The translations under genes were made by a program, and so were the position numbers. Shown here piece after piece: positions 1 to 11,656 of a DNA stretch of 64,000 nt; within the stretch, counting starts at the first letter, position 1; each line of letters opens with the position of its first letter. Under the pieces are notes generated by a model. The model did no database searches and was not told the DNA's origin. It saw nothing but the letters and a program-made list of their open reading frames with translations. The stretch is from Asparagopsis taxiformis (lineage: Eukaryota; Rhodophyta; Florideophyceae; Bonnemaisoniales; Bonnemaisoniaceae): the NCBI GenBank assembly GCA_030407315.1, contig JALQPE010002096.1:186001-250000 (forward strand), read 5' to 3'.

Positions 1-716
1 GTTCCAATCCGCAATGGAATAGTGCTACCAACGCTCGCGACCCTCAAACGGCAAGTCATGTTACGAATAATTTCTCTCTGTCGACTCAAGCAGAGATATT
101 GAGCTCAAACTAGACCTTCACACTCGTCTACTCTCCTTTGAGGTTGGCTTCGGTACGCCACCATGATTGGCAAAGTTTTGCAAATATTTTCAAATAAATA
201 TGTTACGTCCCCGACGCGACCGAGATTCCGAATTCGAATGACCTCGATGCCCAAATCTATCTACATCTCTTGGCTTCTCTGGAATCAACCAAATCATTCT
301 CCATCACCTTTCTCCGAACCATTTTGATTTGATTCAAAACTCTCAGTAAAGTGTGATGATGCTTTCGCGACCTTCGACATTTCTCCATGAAATCTTCTCA
401 TACAACCTGTTATCGCGAGACAAGTGCAATTCAGAGAACAGGTACTTCCAAACCCATGATGATCAACATACATCACACGTCACATCGAGCATGAAAAAAT
501 TTAGTGCCATTGGAAGCAGCCGTGGACTAGCGAAGAGACATCTGAAGGGCGTGAAATTTTTTCGCCCCCAACTTACTCTCGCGATTTTGCGCTTGAATTT
601 GAAACGCCTCAAAACATGTGGGTAGAAGTAGCTATCAGACGTGAAGAGCCAGTCAGGTTTGAGAGTCTAGCCAGGGTTGCTTGTCGCTTTAACTTGCTTG
701 TTCAGTGATTGGCATA
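1..716. other. Left-edge stretch without a recognisable gene
   Basis: Short overlapping ORFs occur on both strands, but none shows a domain, a convincing ATG context or a splice-linked partner. No tRNA-like or transposon-like structure was seen. Confidence 0.4.
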
Positions 717-1049
717 ATGTCAGAATACCAACATATTGAAATTGATCATGATTTGTATGGAAGAGGTTTCGATGGTGTTCATGGAGTCGACGCTGAGAAG
801 ATTACCAAAATACAGGCATTACACAGTTTGAAAGCGTTTCAAGATTACAGAGCAAAGGTTTTGAAGGGCGAGGTGATCGACTATGATCTGTATGGGCGTG
901 GTGACCCACGTATATTCGGAAGGAATTCAGACCAAATCAACTTGAAGCAAGCAAAACACACGCTGAATTCCAGAGGAGGCGAGAAAGCATCTCGGCGAGC
1001 TGTGGTGTTTCCTGTCGCCTTGATGATGAAACTTCGAGGCGCAAAATAA
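717..1049 (+). CDS. Possible small protein with a duplicated DLYGRG motif
   Basis: The reading frame opens at ATG 717; a GTG lies in frame just upstream. It gives 110 residues. Two related segments follow each other: one with IDHDLYGRG followed by QALHSL, the second with IDYDLYGRG followed by QAKHTL, about 42 residues apart. Such an internal duplication is unlikely in random sequence, so this is probably coding or once coding. The last 25 or so residues look unlike the repeat and may be read-through past a lost splice site or a truncation. I do not recognise the family, and no neighbouring gene helps. Confidence 0.4.
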   Translation: MSEYQHIEIDHDLYGRGFDGVHGVDAEKITKIQALHSLKAFQDYRAKVLKGEVIDYDLYGRGDPRIFGRNSDQINLKQAKHTLNSRGGEKASRRAVVFPVALMMKLRGAK

Positions 1050-4000
1050 GTAGCGTTAAAAAGATCGGACGGGATGCACGCATGCAGATTGAGCATGCGT
1101 CGTGGCCACGGCGCAGAGCTAACTCGCTCATTACAGATAACAGTTCGTCACTCACAACGAAAGTCCAGCGTGTTGTTGGACTTTAACGCAGACAGGCGAG
1201 ACAACGCACCGTGGGGTGCTCATTCGTTGCATGACTCATGCTCAAGCATGACATGTGCAACAAACGGGCCGTTGAATTGGAAACCATCAAAAGAATCTGC
1301 GCTTGCATTGAATTTGTTGAAGCAATTTCCTGATTAAACAACCCGTGTTCTTTTGTCCGACTTCCCCATTCGACGGCATGTTCCAAGCACCACCGCGTCG
1401 ACCACAGCCAGTAGCTTGGGCGTGCGTGTTCGCCACTGAATTTCCTCCTAGCCACACCCCCCACTTCGCGTCGTCCACAATGTCGCCACACACCTTCATG
1501 TAAAAACGGCTGCATCTCGATCCTCCTGTATGCCATGTGGCCAAACAACTCTCAGTCACACTTGAATGCCGCTCGAGAATAGACGCATAACATGTTGCCC
1601 TCTTGCACGTCCGTCCTGCACACCAATCACATCCCCTGCGCCCGCCCCTTTGCTTTCGCCTCGACGCTATGAGCATTTGCAATTCGACTTACTATGTTGT
1701 TCCTAAGACTAAATCTTTCTGATTACAGTATTACGAGAATTTCTTCCATGCCGTTGTTTGAATGTTACATAGTACATCTACACGAAGCGGTGTCGCACAA
1801 TTTGTATTTCAAACTATGTGCAAAAGAAGCTTCGATGAGACATCAATTCTGCCTGTCGAGTCCCACTGACATAAAATCTCATCAAATCCGTGCGTGGACA
1901 CTCCAATTACATGTTACACGGTGCAACTCTCTCACTTGCAGAGAGCACGCAAGAAAAGCCACGCATGTCGTAATATTGCACTTCCATTTGCCCTCATACA
2001 TCTATTTGCCAAGCCCGTGCGCTATGTGCACATCTTCGCCTTGCTCATTGCAACCTTATAGGAGCACCAAAACTTTGTCTCGAGTCGTCATATAGGATCA
2101 TGTGCTGCATCGCTTAGCTACGCTGAATTACAATATAGTCTGCTGTTGTCCTCGTAAAACATTCCTCGCTGCGCTGTAAGGAAAGACAGCTGTCTCATGA
2201 AGTGCGTACCATGGGCGGAATGATGGCGAAGTAACGTGAGTTACGTGGTTGTATGCATGGAATCCCTCTTTGCCTACGTCGCAATTGTCGGTATATGCCA
2301 AGGACTGACATGTTTCAAGCAACTCTTGTGCGTACCTCAAGTTGTATTCGCGGTCAATTCCCTGTTTGACATCCTCTATAACGCAAGTCGCTGGCGAGAA
2401 TAATGGCAATATGGAATTCTTGACTAACGAGAGAGAAAGTCCTGTAATGTTGATTGGATTATTGCTTCTTGGAGCACATACCCATACGCACATTTGCTAT
2501 TAAATCAAGTACATACGGCAATGCTGTTATTCCCTGGTGTGAAGAAATCCTGCGCCTCCTCTTGTGGGGAAAGTTCCATGTTGGTGCAATTGATCAGAAA
2601 TCAACCATAGAGCATGTGCTTCATGGCTGCAAGAGTCGTCGACTACTACGCTCTATAGTCTATCAGTTTGTATCGCTGAGTGAAGGTGACATGCTGGAAA
2701 ATGCTGTTCGAATTGCTTTCGACATGAAGAATGTCCTCACTGTGCCGTTTAACTCGTGACATTATTTAGTCATGTGTTACGAAGAAATACAACAATTAGT
2801 GCGAGAGATGCAGAGTGATAGGGGTGCAACTATCAAAATACAATGAACAAGCGCTAATAAGCAAACAAGATGTGCGTGTGCAGCTATGATGTTGGGAGAT
2901 ATGTTGCGAGTAATTTTGCTCGACAAGCAGAATTTGGAAATAGAACAAGTCTGGCGTTATTCGTGAAGAACAACAGTACAAACGATGAGATAATGCTTCG
3001 TGTATATAGGAATACTGTGTGGTTGGAGATAATATGGAGAGGTAACGATGGCATGTGGAAGAAATTACATGATCGAATTACGGCATTTTGACGCATGCAG
3101 GCGGTGTCTTTATTCCACTGAATTGCTGGCGACATGCAATTGGACCAGTACACCGCAATTACTGTAGTACCCTACATACGATGCCCTAGTCGTTCGGGAC
3201 AAACCTAACGCACTGAATCGTGGTGTGGTTGGGTTGCGGCGCACCAGCTAGCGAGAGAAGATGCGAGTTGGCAGCAACTAGCTCGAGCCTATCCAAAAGA
3301 ATCCACATTCCCCGATCGATTCACGCCGGCGAGGCGGAGCGGTGTAAGCGTTGTTTGTCGGGCTGATAGATAGGCGGGTGGGGGTGATGCAGTCTGCGTG
3401 AGTGACTGCATTAGCGGGAGGGGAATGGGGGCATGCGGTTGGGTCGGGCCTTTCGTCATGAACGAGGCATGTTGCAGAACGACGGGAGGCTGGTTTCGAA
3501 ACCAACCGTTTCTGGGCCGTGCGGTGCGGCGTGGCGGGCTACACGCACAGCACGTTACAGTAGGCTTGTCTGATGGGAACACAACAGTGCGAGTTATGTC
3601 GTCACAAGTGCCCATCCACTGGTGCATTTGATGGGCCACGGTGTTTCGCAACTGCAAATGCAGTAGGTATTCGAGGAGCGTTGTGATCGGGGGGCCAATT
3701 GGAATAGATTGGTGCGTATGAGAATTAACGACATATGATGGTTCAAATGGTGCGGTATCAATGGCAGCGCCCATGAGAGCTTTGCGAGCACCTCCATCGA
3801 GCGGTGTGCGGGTGGATATGCCAACTGACTTCTGCCGTGTCCCTGCCTAATATACACGACACCGGCTCAAGAGGTGGGCTTCCTGCGCTTGTCAACGTGG
3901 AGTGACGACTGGCACGCGGCCCGACAGTGTGTTACACTGCCGCTGGACTCGTGATCGGCGGAACGGCAGAGCCACATAAGTAGCCGAAACAACATGTTTA

Positions 4001-6060
4001 ATGATCGCAGCATCGCCATACACTGCGCAGATCGCGGGGCAAGCACAAATGAATGCATTAGTCACTGCCAGCTTTCTGGTCCACTCTTTCCGATTTCACA
4101 TCTTTTTCATTGGCTGCTCGAAGATATTTTCAAGCCCCAATTTGATGGCTTCATATACAATGTACATTGCGCGTCGTCGTAGCACGGCGATTATTTAGCG
4201 GGTAGGCCAGTCCTTCATATATTTGAGCGTACTGCTGCATCCGAGTGTTGGAGTACCATTATCATTGTCGTCATACAAACGCCGCGTAGACGGGCACAAT
4301 ACTGTATGCCTGATTCCAAGTACGCTAAAGCGTCGTAGTCACCGTGTAACTCACCGTACTGTAGCGGCGGCTAACAATATATCAAGTTAATTTCAAGGAA
4401 TACAAGTGTATGAATAGATATAGTTTTGCTGACGTTGCACATATGCCCCTTTGCAGAACGGGCAATGTTTGGTCGGCAACGATTTTCAAGTCATTTCACA
4501 TTCCGTTTGCTCATTTCGTTTCCCGTGCTCAAGCTTTGTTGCGGTACGCGAGTGAAACGACCAAATTGATCGATATACAAATACATCAGGATATATGTAA
4601 AAATGTGAACTAGTGGATTGTCCTGTACGCGAGACTGAAACCCTACGCTAGTGAAAATCTTGTCTCCTTATGAACGCCTATGCGGCTCCCTCGAGTGGCA
4701 GGCGACGGTGGCTCAATCATTACCAGTGTTTGAGAGAGGCATGTCAGCAAAATTAAATCCATATGGGGACCGGTGTTGCGCGAGGTCGTGCAAGACAGTA
4801 GAGCTACTGCGTGCTATGGGAAAGGAATGTGTTGCACTGTTGCCTGCATGTAACTTTGTTTGTTGCGATGAACATGTTGTGGGCAGCTGAAAGCTGTACG
4901 TTGCAGTGCAGTTTGGTTGGTGTGACTGAGTGCTTTACATAAGGGAAAGCTATCATAACGCAGGCATGCTACTGTGGATAAATATGTTGGGCGCGATTCT
5001 AGAAACTGGAAAAAAAGTAGCGGAAATGTAACGAGGGATTGTAACGTGCAGAAGGTACGAGGTGGGCCGGCGCGGTACAGTACGGGAAGTGGGTACATAT
5101 GGCAAGCGCAGCGCTGCATGCGAGAGTGCGAGCCCCCTGGGTAGGTAGGGGCAGTTGTAGTTGGAGCATGGCGTGACATTTTCCAGACCAGTTTTGCCAG
5201 AACGACGGTGAGCTGAGATGACAAGTCGTCCCATACAGCGACAAAATTGCACGGTACGGGCCAAATTGAGCCCACGGCGAATGCAAGCGTGCACACACAC
5301 TACAGAGATCGGCTGGGCTGTACACGTCGTCGAGAGCTGCTCATCCGTCGCAAACCGATGGGAAACAAGGGCCATTGGGGCACTGGTAGATGCTGACTCA
5401 GCACGCATTCAACCCTGCAGGGCGTGTCTGTAAGCATCACCGGTGCCTGCAAGCTGGATGCGCGCCGATCTGTACGCGGACACGTGCCAGTCGACAAATA
5501 TAAATTCCCGGCCGTCGTGGTGTAGTGGAATTAAAAGCGCTGGTGTCAAAAATACGACAATGCAGCATGCGTTATGCGCGTGCCACAACACCGAGATTTT
5601 TCTGATTCTGCGCGGTTTTCAATTGCAACAGCGCCGCTTCAAATGCCAACAGCCTGAGATTTGCAAGATTCCTGCAATGAACTTGCCCATATCATAGATC
5701 TCGACAGAGCGGGCAGGTGCACCGCGCACCGCTGGGGCAGCGTGCGGGACCGTTAGACCACCGTACAACCGTCCGACACCGGCAGCATGCGCCCGCAGCC
5801 ACCCAATGACCCATCACTTGCAGCCAACAGCTACCACTCTAGGTTACTCCAACCGTTCGCTTATTATGCCATTGCCCGTCTCCCTGTGTGCCTTGCTGTT
5901 AAACACTGCTTGAGAGTGACTTGTGACAGCCAGACACCATGCCTCGCTTATGCCACCGTTATTCACCGCCAACCCTGCACTATCCCGCCAACGCACCTCT
6001 CTTTGAGTCTTCACATACGAGACACTACAGCGCCTGAGCTCTCGGTGTGTACAATTCGTA
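1050..6060. other. Gene-poor 5-kb region
   Basis: No ORF here has a recognisable domain; the longest, near 4.8-5.4 kb, are overlapping shadows of each other. A frame at 2454-2759 begins at TTG and I could not support it. A 14-bp perfect palindrome sits at 3491-3504. The region may be decayed transposon or intergenic sequence, but I saw no terminal repeats or reverse-transcriptase motifs. Confidence 0.45.
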
Positions 6061-6067
6061 TATAAAA
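6061..6067 (+). promoter_or_regulatory. TATA box of the SANT-domain gene
   Basis: A perfect TATAAAA lies 114 bases before ATG 6181, in an otherwise pyrimidine-rich leader. Placement and orientation suit a core promoter. Confidence 0.5.
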
Positions 6068-6180
6068 TATGGTATGGCCCATTTCGTTTCTATTACAACA
6101 CTTTATCTCCCACCCCATTCCGCCGACATTCACCGTCTTTCCCTACATATTTCCTAGTCCAATGTCATCACATCTGCGCC

Positions 6181-7437
6181 ATGAAACCTGACGTACCACC
6201 CTCCGTCCCCATCGCTGCAAAGCTCGCGACGACGCCCAAGGAGACCCTGCAGAAGAAAACCGTCCACAACGCCTGGCTCATCAATCATTTAGAGAGCAGA
6301 ATTCGCGCCGAGCGCTCCGAACTGGATCGTCTACTCACCACCCATTCGCCCTCCCCGAAGAGGGAAAGAGCTCCCAACAAATTTCCTACTTCGCCGCATC
6401 ATCTCGCCTATCACTTTGCGTCCGCCCCACTCACACTAGCCACTCCCACTCTCGTTATACCGCCCGCCGCAACTGTCATCTCCACCGCTTCGCCGTGTAC
6501 TCCAGATCTTCAGGTGCGCACCAAAGCATTGACAACCGTGGATTCTCCCGTTGGTATTATGCATGCCTTCGATGCCACGGCATCCCCCAACCAATCTCAT
6601 GTTGAGGTGCCCAAGGATTCAAACTCCTCCTCCAATACCTTTGAAATGGCCGCTCGCGGCAGCCATTGGTCATTTGCCGAGAAGGAGCGCTTTGAAATCG
6701 CTTTGCAAAAGTACGGCCCTTTCTCATGGCCGGAAATCATCAAGACAGTTGCTACTCGAAGCGAGAAGCAAGTCAAAGCTTATGCTGCACGATACCGTCG
6801 CCGCAAGAAGCTCGCTGCCGCCTCTCGAATGATGGCACTGTCTATTCCTTCATCACCACAACAAGACACCCAAGCTTATTCTCGTGAAGTATTTCCGGGT
6901 GTTCAGACAGGGACGCCTACTGTTGCCAGCCAAGTTGCTATGCTCCCACAACGCTCACAAGCATGTAGTACGGATTCTACTGCAGCAACAGCCTCAGCTG
7001 AGGCATCTATCGATAATAATAATATTGTGTCTAATCAGGGACACTTCCAAAGCCGTCCTACCATCATTGGTTCCAGCCCGTGTTTCTCAAGGGACATGAT
7101 AGAACTGCAGACATCTGAAGACGGCCCCATTGCTCATACTGACAAAGTTTTAGACTCCCATGTTCTGGACGAGGCCATCCTGAAAGCAGAACAAGCTGCC
7201 GCTCCGTTGGGAGTCAAACTAGAACCATCTGAAGCTCCACACCGCCGAGACGGAGAGCAGTCATTGGCTTCCATGGGGGACAACCCATCGGAAGTCGACC
7301 TTCTGTTCGACCGAGCATTGCAAGGAGAGCTTCTTGAGGACGAAAAGCCATTCACAACACCAGAGGTACAGATTATTGTTGATAACTCATCTTTAGACTG
7401 CATCAGCAATCTGTTCATGGGCGATAGAAGTGTCTAG
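6181..7437 (+). CDS. Single SANT/Myb-domain nuclear protein
   Basis: This is a 418-residue uninterrupted frame starting at an ATG behind a TATA box. Residues about 160-207 form one SANT/Myb repeat, with the tryptophans in HWSFAEKERFEIALQKYG and FSWPEIIKTV and a third helix ending in a basic run YAARYRRRKK. The spacing resembles single-repeat Myb proteins of the plant SHAQKYF type, although that exact motif is absent. The rest is Pro/Ser/Thr-rich before the domain and acidic after it, which would suit a transcriptional regulator. DNA binding is inferred from the fold only; targets are unknown. The next gene is on the opposite strand and converges on it. Confidence 0.75.
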   Translation: MKPDVPPSVPIAAKLATTPKETLQKKTVHNAWLINHLESRIRAERSELDRLLTTHSPSPKRERAPNKFPTSPHHLAYHFASAPLTLATPTLVIPPAATVISTASPCTPDLQVRTKALTTVDSPVGIMHAFDATASPNQSHVEVPKDSNSSSNTFEMAARGSHWSFAEKERFEIALQKYGPFSWPEIIKTVATRSEKQVKAYAARYRRRKKLAAASRMMALSIPSSPQQDTQAYSREVFPGVQTGTPTVASQVAMLPQRSQACSTDSTAATASAEASIDNNNIVSNQGHFQSRPTIIGSSPCFSRDMIELQTSEDGPIAHTDKVLDSHVLDEAILKAEQAAAPLGVKLEPSEAPHRRDGEQSLASMGDNPSEVDLLFDRALQGELLEDEKPFTTPEVQIIVDNSSLDCISNLFMGDRSV

Positions 7438-7751
7438 GTATTGGATTCCTATGTACCACAACCGCCTTACTTTCCAAATTTAATCTCATTCGCTGCACTC
7501 AACTCATGTGATTATCCATGCACAAAGCTTTGAGTAAAGTGTTATAATCAATTTCACTCCAAATCTCCTTCCGGATTGCTGCCAGCGCGCTAGCACATGG
7601 ACGACGTGCAGTCACCCGCCGGTGTAATACGAGGAAGATTATGGAGAGGACTAACATATTCAGACCTTGGCCATCAACTCGAAACTAATAAAATGGCCTC
7701 GTGTGCTGATTTTTCTTTGCATATGCACTGAAGAGACGAACAGTAGTTTAA
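7438..7751. other. Short convergent intergenic region
   Basis: This 314-bp stretch lies between the 3' ends of the SANT gene and the His-tailed membrane protein gene. I saw only 3' untranslated sequence. Confidence 0.5.
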
Positions 7752-8522
7752 TTAGTGTTCCAATATATCATGTTGTTCGACGCTGTTGTGTCCACCGCCA
7801 TCCACATTGTCAGGAGCTACTGCATGATAGATTGAATGATGGTGCATGTGAGTCGAAGCATGGTGGTGGTGATCGTGGTGGTGGTGATGGTGATCGGAGA
7901 GTACAAAGAAAGTGAGGATTGCTAAAACGAGGAGACCGATTCCAACAATGAGACGTTCATGTCGGCGAATTTTGGCAAAGTCAAAACGGGCGGCGCCCAG
8001 GAAAGAGAGCGCGACAAGGGACATCATAACAGCAGCACTGGTTGCTAGTAGGACAAAATAGGCGATGAGCACCTTTGTAGGGTCAATGGGCGGAGCCATT
8101 AGAGTGAGGAGCACAGGCATAGAACCTACACATGGGCTAAGAGTGGTAAGTGTAACGAGGGATAGCTCTGCTGCACGGTTGAAAGCGAGCGAATCTGGGG
8201 GGCTGAGCGATCTACTCGTGGCGGGCTTGTTGAGATGTGTTTTGGAGTCTGAGGGCTCGCAGCATGAATCTCGTTGGTTGCCAATGAAGTAGGTGTACAG
8301 ATAGTAAGCGGCGAGAACTATCAGTACGGAAGAAGAGAGCAAGCGATATGTATCTTCGGAGACGAGTGCACCGCCGATTTCTGAAATGACGAGCATGATG
8401 AAAACAGTAACAGTGACATGACCGAATGCTCCGAGAAAGGCTATGAGCGGGGGAGAACAGAGGATTATGGCGATGTCAGATATGTTGCTAACAGTTTGTT
8501 GTGATATTGAGAGCGAATGCAT
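7752..8522 (-). CDS. Polytopic membrane protein with histidine-rich tail, possible metal transporter
   Basis: A 256-residue protein with about five or six hydrophobic segments: an N-terminal pair around FGHVTVTVFIMLVISEIGG, one after the first loop, two following TTLSPCVGSMPVLL, and one just before the tail. The C-terminus is a dense histidine stretch (DHHHHHHDHHHH and HMHHHS). Histidine clusters plus a Ser-Pro-Cys motif in a membrane helix recall NicO/RcnA or UreH-like metal and small-solute carriers, but I cannot assign a family with confidence. The tail may bind Ni, Co or Zn. A hydrophilic loop near residues 85-110 contains CC and Ser/Pro-rich sequence. No intron is needed. Confidence 0.7.
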   Translation of the reverse strand: MHSLSISQQTVSNISDIAIILCSPPLIAFLGAFGHVTVTVFIMLVISEIGGALVSEDTYRLLSSSVLIVLAAYYLYTYFIGNQRDSCCEPSDSKTHLNKPATSRSLSPPDSLAFNRAAELSLVTLTTLSPCVGSMPVLLTLMAPPIDPTKVLIAYFVLLATSAAVMMSLVALSFLGAARFDFAKIRRHERLIVGIGLLVLAILTFFVLSDHHHHHHDHHHHASTHMHHHSIYHAVAPDNVDGGGHNSVEQHDILEH

Positions 8523-9996
8523 TAGAATGGTTATGGTGGCAGTAGATACATACTGAGGGATAGAGCCTTAGTCAGGCTCCATTGTTGTGCGCGAGAAACG
8601 ATTGAATATGGCAGCCAGTGATTCGGCATTGACATATGTGAGGCGGATACTGTGGCTATGAGTGCCAGTTGAGGCCAAAGCTCACCAGGGGCGCCATCCA
8701 TTCTTGCGGAGGTGTGAGAAACACGTAGAAAGCGAGTTGCGATGGGTAAGAGATATGTGATATATTTAGGAGCGTGTCTGAGTGTAGCACAATATATATC
8801 GAGAGAGAGAAATTGAAGGGGAGTCGCTGGAAGCGGAAGTGCTCGCAGTTGAAAGTATCAATGGAGAGGAGTGGCGAAGCACGGGTTGAAACGGTTGGGA
8901 AGTCTGACCAAGACGCTCGCAAACGTGTTCCTGCCGAGTGACGTACGCGCTGCACTGCGCTCATTGACTACTATGGCTGCCCGCAAAGTTGACGCACAAC
9001 GGCTCCTTACACTGTAAGTCATCTGCAACAACGGGGCATATGGGATGGGCCGCTGGGACCAATGAGAAGAGTAGATCAAAGCTGGGTCTAAATCGGGCGC
9101 CGTCTTGAGGCGCGTGCATGCGCGCGACATTCTGTACTTAAACGATGTCGGCAGCGGTCGAATTGGAATGAGCGAGCTCTTTGATTTCGTGCATCGACCC
9201 ATACTTTCTCAATGAGATGGATTGTACCCGTCAAAGCCAATCACAGATGAAGCGAGTGCGGCGCAAAATGTCGACAAAGCATAATGTGCAACATCGCCTG
9301 CATCGTGCATTCACTTGAAGCAACAGGTAGGGAGTGTCACCAACATGTGCAGTATGAAGACTGTTCGACGGTATCCGACGCCTCATCCTTACTTGGCACT
9401 TCGTGGGGATCCACTTGAACGTTGCAAGCTGTTTGGCTTGTCCTGACTGTGATTTTGCACCCAAGCATCTCACCGCTGTATACTAACTGCGTGTGTCTGG
9501 TTTGTTGTTCGTAGCACAGGTGACTACGCTACGCGAGTGTAATTTGGCTAGTCAACATCTTTTCGTCGTCGGTTTATGTGGATTGTTCCAAGTCGATCCT
9601 CCTGTCAGACTGAGTGCTCATCGATCGAAGGGATGCCTAAATTGTTGATCACCTGTTCGAGTAATGTTGAATATGCAGCACTGATCCAAACTTGTACCAG
9701 CGGGCCGTAATATATTAGCACTATCACAGCGCGGAAAGTCGCGCTGTTGAACAATCTGTGGGCAGTTGATGTACGATACGAGATGATAGTAGCAAGGCAG
9801 AGTAGATTGCGTCATTTCAGTTTGTTGTTAAACTAATCTTATTATTTTGTTAAAAATTCCACCTGGGACGTTACCAAAATGCATCACATTCACGTGAGCT
9901 GACCGCAACACTCCAATTCCACCCGACTTACCCTTCACAATTCAACCCACTCATTCCTCATCCAGCGTATGACTGAAACCAACCTCCCGTTCAACC
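8523..9996. other. Divergent intergenic region
   Basis: It separates two divergently transcribed genes. Several minus-strand frames of about 100 residues exist but have no domain and overlap each other. A short GAGA tract lies near 8.8 kb. Promoters for both flanking genes should be here, though no clear TATA box was seen. Confidence 0.4.
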
Positions 9997-11106
9997 ATGT
10001 CCTCCCCAACGCATACGCTGAACAATATCTTCGAACAACTCATAGCCGACGTCCCAACTGTCGAACTGCACGCTACGCCCCCAGCCGCCCGCTCCTCGCA
10101 GACCATCCTGGACGACCTGGATGAGCCCGGCGTCACAGTGCCGGACGAAGATGCAGACGACACCACATGCGACGACGGCACAGATATCGAGCCCCGCCAG
10201 GCGACCAAACGCAAGGCGACCCGCGACCTCGACCTAGTCGACCCGGATGACGACGACCCCACCGCCAGAACGTCCTCCCAGGCCAAGAAGGAGCACCACA
10301 ATACACACACCCGCCGCTGTCGTGAGAGACTCAACCTCCGCTTCGAGTCCCTCCTCGATATGCTACCGAAACCGGCCGGAAATGAAGTCAAACATAAAGT
10401 ACAGATTCTAGACCATGCTATCTCAGTATTCACCAGTCTGCAGCGTGAAAATGTGCAGTTGCAATTTGCAGCAGCACTACTTTCGCCCGCACACACCCGA
10501 CACTGGATCAATGGCTTTGCTATGGGCGCTGCCAACATTGTTGAAGCGCTCGCTCCGCTGCTCGAATTGCTGTGCACGAGGAAGAAGTGGGTGTATGCAG
10601 AGGTTTGGAGCTTGAAGAACGGCCCTGATCGAATGGATTGTCAAACAATGTCGGTGGACTACTTCACCCAATGCACCTCCTCGGATATTCTGAGGAGAAG
10701 TTTGTTGAAACTGGGAATGTATATGAAACAGAAATTTGTATGTAACACACGCGATGATTATGTGGGCAAAGTTTTTGAAAACTATCAAGTGCAATGGAGC
10801 AACTGCTCGGCGAGCAGTTGTACGGATAACGAGCGAATTGAATTGCTGCAGGAATGTGGAATGAGGACATGTTTAGTGATTCCAGTGACGGTCAATGGAG
10901 CGGTGAAGAACGCCATTGCATTATATGACGTTTATGAACGCGTTGACGACAGGGCCATGGTGCAGTTTGCTCTGTTCGCTGCAACAACGATCGGAAACTG
11001 TTTTGGCGCGGCTCAACAAAAACAGCTGGCAGAGATGAAACTAATGAACAAAACACCCCAGACACCGAGGCCACCTGGCAAGTCGGGCCGATTGAAGGCA
11101 TCGTGA
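9997..11106 (+). CDS. bHLH protein with a C-terminal GAF-like domain
   Basis: The frame encodes 369 residues with no intron. The N-terminal 95 residues are acidic. Residues about 97-150 form a basic helix-loop-helix with basic region HNTHTRRCRERLN and helix 2 KVQILDHAISVFTSLQ. The glutamate that reads the E-box CA half-site in most bHLH factors is a threonine here, so DNA specificity may be changed. Residues about 195-345 resemble a GAF-type sensor fold (WVYAEVWSL, then GKVFENYQVQW, then TCLVIPVTVNG and a final helix). Plant MYC-type factors have a GAF-like domain before the bHLH; here the order is reversed. The ligand and targets are unknown. Confidence 0.75.
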   Translation: MSSPTHTLNNIFEQLIADVPTVELHATPPAARSSQTILDDLDEPGVTVPDEDADDTTCDDGTDIEPRQATKRKATRDLDLVDPDDDDPTARTSSQAKKEHHNTHTRRCRERLNLRFESLLDMLPKPAGNEVKHKVQILDHAISVFTSLQRENVQLQFAAALLSPAHTRHWINGFAMGAANIVEALAPLLELLCTRKKWVYAEVWSLKNGPDRMDCQTMSVDYFTQCTSSDILRRSLLKLGMYMKQKFVCNTRDDYVGKVFENYQVQWSNCSASSCTDNERIELLQECGMRTCLVIPVTVNGAVKNAIALYDVYERVDDRAMVQFALFAATTIGNCFGAAQQKQLAEMKLMNKTPQTPRPPGKSGRLKAS

Positions 11107-11656
11107 GAGTGATTGCAAATGTACTGCCATGTGCGAGAATTAATCGCAAGGCTCCGCACGCTTGTTACATGTCAGATGGCCTATATGCGTGATTTTGGTC
11201 CGGTATTCTAGTGGCTAGAAATGTAGTCGGCATATTTTTTTCGCAACAGCTCAGGCAAGGTACTACGCAGATGAGGTGCGAAACTACGCTGAATCAAAGC
11301 CACGTAGTGTGGTGATTCCCGCGTGGGAGTGTAATTCATATAACACAAATGAGCCGCAATGACTTGGCCATAAAGTTTTATTCTGACCCCTTTTACTACT
11401 GTACTCTCGAGTTGTTACATACACGTACAGTATCTGCTTCACTGTAGGATACACTACTGTACTCTCCACTTGTAACGGTAGTCGTACAGTACAGGCACAC
11501 TAAATTCTTCATCTCTTCCAATTTATCTCTTTCATTTCAAATTTGCAATTATCTGACATAACACATTTTGAATTCAACTTGCAACTACTACTTACTACAC
11601 GCTGTTATCGTTGACTTGCATCCTCCCCGATCTGCTGCTTCCCAACCCTCCCGAAG
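11107..11656. other. Intergenic region upstream of APC4
   Basis: 550 bp between two plus-strand genes. It is pyrimidine-rich close to the APC4 start. No TATA box, RNA gene or supported ORF was seen. Confidence 0.4.

Noticed and set aside
2454..2759. 101-codon plus-strand frame in the gene-poor region
   Set aside because: It begins at TTG, has no recognisable domain, and no splice partner was found.
5512..5565. tRNA-like A box (TGGTGTAGTGG)
   Set aside because: There is no B box at the right distance and no cloverleaf can be drawn from the flanks.
5787..6065. 92-codon frame before the SANT gene
   Set aside because: It ends within the TATA box of the next gene and has no protein-like features; probably leader sequence.
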